Below, in pieces: positions 1 to 6,762 of a stretch of 11,941 bases of DNA. The stretch comes from DASUSF01 sp036375275. Lineage in GTDB: Bacteria; Pseudomonadota; Alphaproteobacteria; Geminicoccales; Geminicoccaceae. Below the pieces are notes generated by a model. It saw nothing but the letters and a program-made list of their open reading frames with translations, had not been told where the DNA came from and did not search any database. Numbering within the stretch: the first letter of the stretch is position 1; each line of letters opens with the position of its first letter. The position numbers were made by a program, and so were the translations under genes. The stretch covers positions 1-11,941 of the forward strand of contig DASUSF010000015.1 in the NCBI GenBank assembly GCA_036375275.1, in the 5' to 3' direction.

Positions 1-22
1 GTCGCTCCGGGTGCAGTTCTAG
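1..22 (+). CDS. Possible 3' end of an outer-membrane protein gene
   Basis: From base 2, the frame reads Ser-Leu-Arg-Val-Gln-Phe and then a TAG stop at 20-22. A terminal Phe with hydrophobic residues at -3 and -5 is the usual beta-barrel C-terminal signature of TonB receptors and porins. Only six codons are visible, so the match could be chance. The 21-bp palindrome at 67-87 would suit as its terminator. This is inference only. Confidence 0.2.
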
Positions 23-66
23 CTCGGGTCGCCCGCGGCGCCCCTGCCGATTGTCAAGCTCCGGTC

Positions 67-87
67 GGCCGCGCATCATGCGCGGCC
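67..87. promoter_or_regulatory. Perfect 10-bp inverted repeat before the ThDP enzyme gene
   Basis: GGCCGCGCAT (67-76) and its exact reverse complement (78-87) flank a single C. The dyad lies 25 bp before the start codon at 113. A smaller dyad, GTCAG-AAC-CTGAC, follows at 89-101. It may be the terminator of a gene entering from the left (no T-run follows) or a repressor operator. The sequence does not decide between these. Confidence 0.4.
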
Positions 88-112
88 AGTCAGAACCTGA
101 CCAGGAGCCGCG

Positions 113-1789
113 ATGAACGCCTCGAACCTGCGAACCGGCGGCCAGATCCTGGCCGATCAGCTGAAGATCCACGGCGCGAAGCTCGCGTTCGGCGTCCCCG
201 GCGAGAGCTACCTCGCGCTGCTCGACGCGCTGTACGACGAGCCGTCGCTGCGCTACGTCGTCTGCCGCCACGAGGGCGGCGCCACGATGATGGCCGAAGC
301 CTACGGCAAGCTCACGGGCCAGCCCGGGATCGCGATGGTGACCCGCGGCCCTGGCGCCACCAACGGCGCCCACGGCGTGCACATCGCGCGCCAGGACTCG
401 AGCCCGATGATCCTCCTGATCGGCCAGGTCGCGCGCGAGATGAAGGACCGCGAGGCGTTCCAGGAGATCGACTACCGGCAGATGTTCGGGCGCATCGCCA
501 AGTGGGTCACCGAGATCGACGACCCGGCGCGGATCCCCGAGGTGATGAGCCGCGCCTTCCACACCGCGACCTCCGGCCGTCCCGGCCCGGTGGTCGTCGC
601 CCTGCCGGAGGACATGCTGGTCGAGCGCGCGGTGATGGCCGATACCCGCCCCTACGCGACGGTCCGCGCGCATCCGGCGCCAGCCGACATGGAGCGCGTC
701 CGGAAGCTGCTCGCGGCGGCGCGGCGGCCGTTCATGGTGCTCGGCGGGGGCGGCTGGACCGCCGAGGCGCGCGCCGACATCGAAGCGTTCGCCGACGCCT
801 TCGACCTGCCGGTCGGGGTGTCGTTCCGCCGCCAGGACTACTTCGACAACCGGCACCGCTGCTACGCCGGCCACGTCGGCATCTCGGTCGCGCCGCCGCT
901 CTCCGACCGGGTCAAGGACGCCGACGTCCTGCTCCTGGTCGGCACCCGGCTCGGCGAGGCCTCGAGCCGCAGCTACAGCCTGATCGACATCCCGAAGCCG
1001 CGGCAGGCGCTGGTCCACGTCATGGCCGATCCGGAGGAGCTGGGTCTGCTCTACGAGCCAGAGATCGCGATCAACTCGGGGATCGGAGCCTTCGCCGCGC
1101 TGGCGCGCCAGATGACGCCGGTCGACACCAGCGCCTGGCGGGAGGAGACCCGGGTCGCGAACCAGCAGTACCTGAAGACCCTCGAGCCGCCGACCACGCC
1201 GGGCGACCTGCAGCTCGCCGCCTGCATCGCCTGGCTCCGCGACCATCTGGACGACGATGCGGTGGTGACCAACGGCGCCGGCAACTACTGCGTCTGGGTC
1301 AACCAGTTCTACCAGTACCGGGGCTTCCGCAGCCAGATCGCGCCGACCAGCGGCTCGATGGGCTACGGCCTGCCCGGCGCGATCGCGGCGAAGCTGGTGC
1401 ATCCCGAGCGGACGGTGGTCTGCTTCGCCGGCGACGGTTGCTTCATGATGACTGGCCAGGAACTCGCCACCTGCGCCCAGTACGACGTCAGGGTGATCGT
1501 CTGCGTGGTCAACAACGGCATGCTGGGCACGATCCGGATGCACCAGGAGCGGGACTACCCGGAGCGGGTGGTGGCGACCGGCCTCGAGAACCCGGACTTC
1601 GCGGCCCTGGCGCGCGCCTACGGCGGCTTCGGCGCGATCGTCGAGCGGACCGAGGACTTCGCCGCGGCGTTCCGCGAGGCGGAGGCGGCCGGCACCTTCG
1701 CGCTGCTCGAGCTTCGGGTCCACCCGGATGCGATCACGCCCCGCTTCTCCATCCCGGAGATCCGGGACGGTGCGCTGCGGCAGCGATAG
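113..1789 (+). CDS. Thiamine-diphosphate-dependent enzyme, acetolactate synthase large-subunit-like
   Basis: The 558-residue protein has the three-domain layout of the ALS/pyruvate oxidase family (COG0028). The N-terminal Pyr domain carries GVPGE (27-31) and RHEGGA (52-57), whose Glu54 is the expected ThDP-activating glutamate, then GPGATN. A central domain follows. The C-terminal PP domain carries GDG (440-442) and NN (467-468), the Mg/ThDP-binding motif. Length is normal for a full enzyme. The ATG is preceded by AGGAG (103-107) at 5-nt spacing. No ilvN-type regulatory subunit follows, and true ALS usually reads RHEQGA, so a catabolic 2-oxoacid decarboxylase or carboligase is as likely as valine/isoleucine synthesis. 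The family is certain; the substrate is not. Confidence 0.9.
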   Translation: MNASNLRTGGQILADQLKIHGAKLAFGVPGESYLALLDALYDEPSLRYVVCRHEGGATMMAEAYGKLTGQPGIAMVTRGPGATNGAHGVHIARQDSSPMILLIGQVAREMKDREAFQEIDYRQMFGRIAKWVTEIDDPARIPEVMSRAFHTATSGRPGPVVVALPEDMLVERAVMADTRPYATVRAHPAPADMERVRKLLAAARRPFMVLGGGGWTAEARADIEAFADAFDLPVGVSFRRQDYFDNRHRCYAGHVGISVAPPLSDRVKDADVLLLVGTRLGEASSRSYSLIDIPKPRQALVHVMADPEELGLLYEPEIAINSGIGAFAALARQMTPVDTSAWREETRVANQQYLKTLEPPTTPGDLQLAACIAWLRDHLDDDAVVTNGAGNYCVWVNQFYQYRGFRSQIAPTSGSMGYGLPGAIAAKLVHPERTVVCFAGDGCFMMTGQELATCAQYDVRVIVCVVNNGMLGTIRMHQERDYPERVVATGLENPDFAALARAYGGFGAIVERTEDFAAAFREAEAAGTFALLELRVHPDAITPRFSIPEIRDGALRQR

Positions 1790-1806
1790 AGCCGGCAGGG
1801 CAAAGA

Positions 1807-1831
1807 GACGGCCCGGGCATGCCGGGCCGTC
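1807..1831 (+). terminator. Hairpin after the ThDP enzyme gene
   Basis: A perfect 10-bp stem (GACGGCCCGG at 1807-1816 with 1822-1831) and a 5-nt loop start 17 nt after the stop codon. No T-run follows, so if it terminates it is either a weak intrinsic terminator or one aided by other factors. Confidence 0.5.
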
Positions 1832-2059
1832 AAGCGCCAATCAGGGAGGCATTGGGGCGCTTAGAGAGACGAGCGGCCAGACCTGCCGGGGTGGCTGAGC
1901 AAGCTCGGCCCGCGGGGCCGTTCTAGGGGGCGGGGCAGCCCCCGCGGCGACCCGCGCGAGAACCATCTCCGGCCGACTGACCTGATCCCAGGGAAAAGAC
2001 CGGGTTCCGTCGCCAGCCACTCGAACGCGACAACGCCCGCACCTTTCGAGCTGTTCCCG

Positions 2060-2085
2060 AAAAATTGATACAAAGCCCGAGCTTT
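2060..2085 (-). terminator. Candidate intrinsic terminator of the SDR/membrane-protein unit
   Basis: Reading the minus strand past the stop at 2095, a short stem AAAGC/GCTTT (2085-2081 with 2076-2072, 4-nt loop) is followed about 7 nt later by five T's (2064-2060). The stem is only 5 bp and the T-run is offset, so it would be weak. Confidence 0.35.
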
Positions 2086-2094
2086 CTCTACGGG

Positions 2095-2541
2095 TCATGT
2101 CGTCCGCGGCAGGGCGTAGAGGGCGAGAGCGGGCAGAACGGCGAGCTTCAGGAGCTCGAGCCCGACGTACAGGCCGTGCCAGGGGCCCGGCTCCGGCGCG
2201 TGGCCGGCGAGGATCAGGTCGGTCCGCCGGGCGAGCTCCGGCTGAAGAACGCCGACCTGGACCAGAACGGCGACGGCGACGAGCGCGATGCCGCCGATCA
2301 CCCACGGCGAGTGGAGCCGGCCGAGGAAGGCGGCGAGCAGGGCCAGGGCGAGGAGCACCAGCTCGGCCCTGGACAGCATGCGGAACAGCTGGCGGTTGAC
2401 CGCGAGCGCCTCGGCCCGCTCGAGCTGCTCGACCATGAACGGCACCGGTGCCGCGAGCAGCGAGACCCCGATCACCACGCCGAGCCAGACCAGGAGCACG
2501 CCGATCAGGGCGCGCCGGGCGAGGGTCTCTCGGGCCGGCAC
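2095..2541 (-). CDS. Four-helix membrane protein, DUF4149/TMEM205-like
   Basis: The predicted protein has 148 residues and four hydrophobic segments, at about 11-32, 60-76, 79-97 and 123-144. An AAP-x-F motif (30-35) ends helix 1. An ELxRRxDLxLAGH stretch (102-114) lies before the last helix, and WHGLY (121-125) starts it. This pattern resembles small DUF4149/TMEM205 membrane proteins, whose function is unknown. The start is GTG at 2541, only 2 nt after the SDR stop codon, with AAGG about 9 nt upstream inside the SDR gene, so translation is probably coupled. A longer open frame upstream is an out-of-frame shadow of the SDR. Gene reality is well supported by hydrophobicity; the family assignment is by eye. 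Confidence 0.72.
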   Translation of the reverse strand: MPARETLARRALIGVLLVWLGVVIGVSLLAAPVPFMVEQLERAEALAVNRQLFRMLSRAELVLLALALLAAFLGRLHSPWVIGGIALVAVAVLVQVGVLQPELARRTDLILAGHAPEPGPWHGLYVGLELLKLAVLPALALYALPRTT

Positions 2542-2543
2542 CC

Positions 2544-3389
<846 letters not shown>

Positions 3390-3549
3390 GGGTCGTCTCC
3401 GTTGCTGCCGGGCGCGGCGCCCGGCCTTGCGGGAGGTTGGCACCGGGGCGGCGCCGCGGCAAGGCGGTCGGGGGGCGTCGACGCCTAGTGCGCTCGCCGA
3501 TAAGTTCCTAGACTGTCGCGTGATCGAAGGAACAGGGGGGAGATCAGCC

Positions 3550-4242
3550 GTGCGCCTGACCTGGCTCGGACATTCGGCCTGTCACCTCGAGACCGGCGGC
3601 CGGAGCGTCCTGATCGATCCCTGGTTCGAGGGCAACCCGAAGCATCCCGAGGGGTACGAGGACCGGCTGGACAAGGTCGACCTGATCGTCCTCACCCACG
3701 GCCACGAGGACCACGGCATCAACGACGCGCCGCGGCTCGCCGGGAAGTACGGCGCGACCGTGGTCGGCATGTTCGAGATCGTCTCCTACCTCGGCGGCCG
3801 GGGGGTCGAGGCGGTGGAGCCGATGAACATCGGCGGCACGATCGAGCGGGACGGGCTCCGCCTGACCATGGTGAACGCGCTGCACAGCTCGGCGATCATG
3901 CGGGACGGCGTGCCGGTCACCATGGGCGATCCGGCGGGCTTCGTGATCGGGAGCCCCGAAGGCGCGGTGTACCACGCCGGCGACACCGAGATCTTCTCGG
4001 ACATGGCGCTGATCCAGCGGCTGCACCGGCCGCGGGTCGGCCTGATCCCGATCGGCGACCGGTTCACGATGGGGCCGGAGAGCGCGGCGCTGGCCTGCAA
4101 CGAGCTGCTCCAGCTCGAGACCGTGCTGCCGATTCACTACGGGACCTTCCCGCTGCTCACCGGCGACCCCGAGGTCTTCGCCGGCCTGGTCCGGCGCGGG
4201 CAGGTGCGGGTGCCCGATCCGGGCGAGCCGGTCGAACTCTGA
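3550..4242 (+). CDS. Metallo-beta-lactamase-fold hydrolase, UPF0173/UlaG-like
   Basis: The 230-residue protein opens directly with the family N-terminus, LTWLGHSA (3-10). It has the metal-binding HGHEDH (50-55: His50, His52, Asp54, His55), His112, HAGDT with Asp145, and PIHYGTFP with His196. GDRFTMGP (169-176) is typical of the UPF0173 group. All expected metal ligands are present, so an active cytoplasmic metal-dependent hydrolase is likely, with unknown substrate. The start is GTG at 3550, preceded by a strong AGGGGGGAG (3534-3542) at 7-nt spacing. Earlier in-frame starts (3388, and GTG 3520) lack such a site. It leads a + strand unit with the next two genes (gaps of 13 and 5 nt). Confidence 0.88.
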   Translation: MRLTWLGHSACHLETGGRSVLIDPWFEGNPKHPEGYEDRLDKVDLIVLTHGHEDHGINDAPRLAGKYGATVVGMFEIVSYLGGRGVEAVEPMNIGGTIERDGLRLTMVNALHSSAIMRDGVPVTMGDPAGFVIGSPEGAVYHAGDTEIFSDMALIQRLHRPRVGLIPIGDRFTMGPESAALACNELLQLETVLPIHYGTFPLLTGDPEVFAGLVRRGQVRVPDPGEPVEL

Positions 4243-4255
4243 CGGGCGGGGCCGG

Positions 4256-4810
4256 ATGGCCGGCCACACGGTCCGCCCGGCGGAGCCGGACGACGCCCGG
4301 GCCGTCGCCCAGGTGCAACGGGCGAGCTGGCAGGGCGCCTATCTCGGCATGCTGCCCCACCGGGTGCTGATCGCCATGGCCGACGCGCAGGGGCCGAGCT
4401 TCTGGCACGGCGTGCTCAAGCGGAGCGGCGGCGAGGGCGCCGTCCTGGTCGCGGAGCTCGACGACGAGGTCGTCGGCTTCATCTCGTTCGGACCGATCCG
4501 CGAGCGCGTGCCCGGGTACAGCGGCGAGTTCTATGCGCTCTACGTGCTGCCGGAGGCGCAGGGCTGCGGGGTCGGGACGGCGCTGATGGCGTGCGCCGCG
4601 CGAACCCTGGTGCGGCACCGCTCGATCGGCGCCGCGGTCTGGGTGCTCGAGGAGAACCGGCTCGCCCGTAAGTTCTACGAGCGCCTCGGCGGGATCCGGT
4701 TCGGGGACGGCAAGCTGCTCCGGTACGCCGGCGAGGAGTTTCCGGAGGTCCGGGAGGTCGCCTATGGCTGGCCCGACCTCCGGCGCGCCCGCTGGCTGGT
4801 CGAGAACTGA
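4256..4810 (+). CDS. GNAT-family N-acetyltransferase
   Basis: The 184-residue protein is predicted to transfer an acetyl group from acetyl-CoA to an unknown amine. The GNAT fold shows as an N-terminal RPAEPDDARAVAQVQ helix-strand (7-21), the beta4 strand EFYALYVLPEAQ (91-102), the acetyl-CoA pyrophosphate loop QGCGVG (102-107, Q-x-x-G-x-G) and the motif B segment NRLARKFYERLGG (134-146). Its length is normal for a single-domain member. It starts 13 nt after the metallo-hydrolase stop and ends 5 nt before the lipoprotein start, so all three are probably co-transcribed. The substrate cannot be read from the sequence. Confidence 0.88.
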   Translation: MAGHTVRPAEPDDARAVAQVQRASWQGAYLGMLPHRVLIAMADAQGPSFWHGVLKRSGGEGAVLVAELDDEVVGFISFGPIRERVPGYSGEFYALYVLPEAQGCGVGTALMACAARTLVRHRSIGAAVWVLEENRLARKFYERLGGIRFGDGKLLRYAGEEFPEVREVAYGWPDLRRARWLVEN

Positions 4811-4815
4811 CCGGC

Positions 4816-5427
4816 ATGGGCGGAGGCCCGGCCCGGCGCCGGCGGCGCTTCCTGCGGCTGGGCGGGGTTCTCGTGCTGCTGCTGGCCGGCTGCGCGGGGG
4901 AGCCGGAACCGCCTCCGGTCGCGGCGCCTGCGCCCCCGCCGCCGGCGCCGGACGTCGCACCCGTCGCGATCGAGCCGGATCCGCCGCCTGAGTTCTGCCC
5001 GACGCTCGCCGCGATCCTTTCGCGCGAGAGCGACGGCTACGCGCAGCTCCGCGCCGAGCCGCTCGGGGCCGAGCATTGGCAGGCGGCGGCGGAACTGCCG
5101 GGCCTCGAGCGCTGCGCAATCGAGGGCGCGACGTGGCCGCGGGCCCGGATCAGCTGCTCCAGCGGACTGATCCCGGCCCCGGATCGCGAGCGGATCATCG
5201 ACGAGTTCGAGCTCATGGTCGCCAGGGTGGACGACTGTCTGAACCGCGGCTTCTGGTTTCCCCGCGACTGGCAGCGCGGGCACCTGTTCGAGTTCGCCAT
5301 GGACGAGCGCCAGCTGACCTGGATCGACGCCAGCTCCAATCCGCCGAGCGCGGTCGTGCTCAAGGTCCAGCAGGACCTCGGGACCCAGGATTATCTCCTG
5401 AAGCTGCAGCTCGAGACGGTCCGGTGA
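4816..5427 (+). CDS. Predicted lipoprotein with Pro-rich linker, unknown function
   Basis: The 203-residue protein starts with an Arg-rich n-region (RRRRR, 7-11), a hydrophobic core (about 12-24) and the lipobox LAGC (23-26), predicting a lipid-modified Cys26. Ala follows the Cys, so Lol-dependent outer-membrane sorting is expected. Residues 30-58 are a Pro/Ala-rich linker, as in envelope-anchored domains. The rest (about 59-203) is a compact domain with several Cys residues, including Cys61, that could form disulfides in the periplasm. I do not recognise this domain. It starts 5 nt after the GNAT stop. The lipoprotein call is strong; no function can be assigned. Confidence 0.82.
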   Translation: MGGGPARRRRRFLRLGGVLVLLLAGCAGEPEPPPVAAPAPPPPAPDVAPVAIEPDPPPEFCPTLAAILSRESDGYAQLRAEPLGAEHWQAAAELPGLERCAIEGATWPRARISCSSGLIPAPDRERIIDEFELMVARVDDCLNRGFWFPRDWQRGHLFEFAMDERQLTWIDASSNPPSAVVLKVQQDLGTQDYLLKLQLETVR

Positions 5428-5530
5428 GGGGATGCTTCTCGTCGTCGCCTGCGGGGCGATCCCCGGGGTAGCCTTGCGTGCAGGGCCCCTCTGAGCGAGA
5501 AGGGCGCTTCGACCATCACGGGAGGCGGGG
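5428..5530. other. Intergenic gap between the two middle units
   Basis: These 103 bases separate the lipoprotein stop from the aldolase start. CTTCTCG (5435-5441) and CGAGAAG (5496-5502) form a distant 7-bp inverted repeat. A GGGG-CGAT-CCCC element lies at 5453-5464 and may help termination. I could not identify a convincing promoter for the downstream unit. Confidence 0.4.
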
Positions 5531-6346
5531 ATGCGGGCCAATCGGCTCAGGGAGATGTGGGGGCGGGGCGAGGCGGCGATCAACGGGTGGCTGCAGATCC
5601 CGCACGGCTTCGCAGCCGAGATCATGGCCGGCCAGGCCTGGGACAGCCTCACCGTCGACATGCAGCACGGCCCGGTCGGGTACGACAACGCGCTGACCAT
5701 GCTGCAGGCGCTGTCCTCAAGCGAGGCGACGCCGCTCGCGCGGGTGCCGTGGAACGAGCCTGGCATCATCATGAAGATGCTGGACGCCGGATGTTTCGGG
5801 ATCATCTGCCCGATGATCAACAGCCGCGAGGAGTGCGAGCGGTTCGTCGGCGCCTGCCGCTACCCGCCGAAGGGCTACCGCAGCTTCGGCCCGACCCGGG
5901 TCACGCTGTATGCCGGCGCCGACTACGCGCCCAACGCGAACGACACCGTGATCGCGCTGGCGATGATCGAGACCGCGCAGGCGGTCGACAACCTGGACGA
6001 GATCCTCGACGTGCCAGGGCTCGACGGGGTCTACGTCGGGCCGGCGGATCTGGCCCAGAGCATGGGCCACAAGCCGGCCGCCGATCACACCGATCCGGAG
6101 CTGGTCGAGGTGATCGACCGGATCAAGGACGCGACCCGGAGCCGCGGTCTAATCGCCGGGATCCACGTCGCCAGCGTCGACTACGCGCGCCGCGTGATCG
6201 ACCGCGGCTTCCAGTTCGTGACCATCCAGTCCGACGGGCGCCTGCTCGGGGGAGCGGCGGGCGAGGCGCTGGCAGCGGTCCGGGGCACGGAAACGACCAC
6301 GCCGAGGGCGCCGACCGGGATCCCGCGCTCCGAGGGCCCCTACTGA
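5531..6346 (+). CDS. HpcH/HpaI-family class II aldolase
   Basis: The 271-residue cytoplasmic protein should cleave a 2-keto-4-hydroxy acid to pyruvate (or a related keto acid) and an aldehyde, using a divalent metal. Residues aligning with E. coli HpaI are visible: DMQHG with base His46, VARVPW-type Arg71 (LARVPW, 69-74), metal ligands Glu147 (MIET) and Asp173 (GPADLA, 170-175). The usual Glu before the base His (EHG/EHA) is Gln45 here. Residues 250-271 are a Thr/Pro-rich tail. The ATG has GGAGG at 5521-5525, 5 nt upstream. It leads a unit with the cupin (41-nt gap) and the fusion gene. The exact substrate (heptanedioate, glucarate type or other) is not decidable. Confidence 0.88.
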   Translation: MRANRLREMWGRGEAAINGWLQIPHGFAAEIMAGQAWDSLTVDMQHGPVGYDNALTMLQALSSSEATPLARVPWNEPGIIMKMLDAGCFGIICPMINSREECERFVGACRYPPKGYRSFGPTRVTLYAGADYAPNANDTVIALAMIETAQAVDNLDEILDVPGLDGVYVGPADLAQSMGHKPAADHTDPELVEVIDRIKDATRSRGLIAGIHVASVDYARRVIDRGFQFVTIQSDGRLLGGAAGEALAAVRGTETTTPRAPTGIPRSEGPY

Positions 6347-6387
6347 GGTCCGGCAGCAGAGCCCGGTAACGCGGAGGGAACGCAGCC

Positions 6388-6678
6388 ATGCCGGAACGGG
6401 AGCGGGCGACGCCGAGCGTGCAGATCGACAACGATCGGGTGAAGGTCACCGAATGGCGGTTCGCGCCGGGCGCGGCCACCGGCTGGCATCGCCACGCCAT
6501 GGACTACGTCGTCGTCCCCGGAACCACCGGCAGGCTGCGTCTGGTCGAAGCCGGCGGGGAGCGGGAGGTCGAGCTCCGCGCCGGCGAGGCGTACTACAGG
6601 GCCGCCGGGGTCGAGCACGACGTGATCAACCCGAACCCCGACCCGTTCGTCTTCGTCGAGATCGAGATCAAGAGCTGA
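6388..6678 (+). CDS. Small single-domain cupin
   Basis: The 96-residue protein is one cupin beta-barrel. Motif 1 is GWHRHAMDYVVVP (32-44), with His34 and His36. Motif 2 is AGVEHDVINPN (73-83), with His77. The usual motif-1 glutamate is absent (Asp39/Tyr40 lie near its place), giving a three-histidine metal site or a non-catalytic binding role. The ATG follows GGAGGGA (6373-6379). Small cupins like this are often isomerases, dioxygenases or ligand sensors; none is proven here. Its place between the aldolase and the quinone-related fusion suggests a shared pathway. The fold is sure, the role open. Confidence 0.85.
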   Translation: MPERERATPSVQIDNDRVKVTEWRFAPGAATGWHRHAMDYVVVPGTTGRLRLVEAGGEREVELRAGEAYYRAAGVEHDVINPNPDPFVFVEIEIKS

Positions 6679-6762
6679 GGCCCGCGCCGGGCCGCCCACG
6701 GAACGCCGACGGAACGTGGCGGCCGCTTCCGAGTTGAGGGAGAGGCCAACGGAGCGGCGCGC

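Larger units (their letters stand above)
1790..2094. other. Convergent intergenic region without a supported gene
   Basis: This 305-base gap separates the ends of the + ThDP gene and the - membrane-protein gene. Besides the hairpin at 1807-1831 it holds a nested structure: CCGCGGGG (1910-1917) pairs with CCCCGCGG (1940-1947), and inside this GGGGGC (1926-1931) can pair with GCCCCC (1938-1943). The A+T content rises near 2045-2090, where a minus-strand terminator candidate lies. A 70-codon minus-strand frame (1861-2073) has no recognisable motif, and I do not call it. Confidence 0.6.

Noticed and set aside
1861..2073. 70-codon minus-strand frame in the convergent gap
   Set aside because: It has no recognisable motif, its composition is Arg/Pro/Gly-rich in the way of GC-rich noise, and it overlaps the predicted terminator structures.
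4157..5820. Long minus-strand frames opposite the GNAT, lipoprotein and aldolase genes
   Set aside because: They are shadows produced by high GC content. No motifs, and the plus strand is fully explained.
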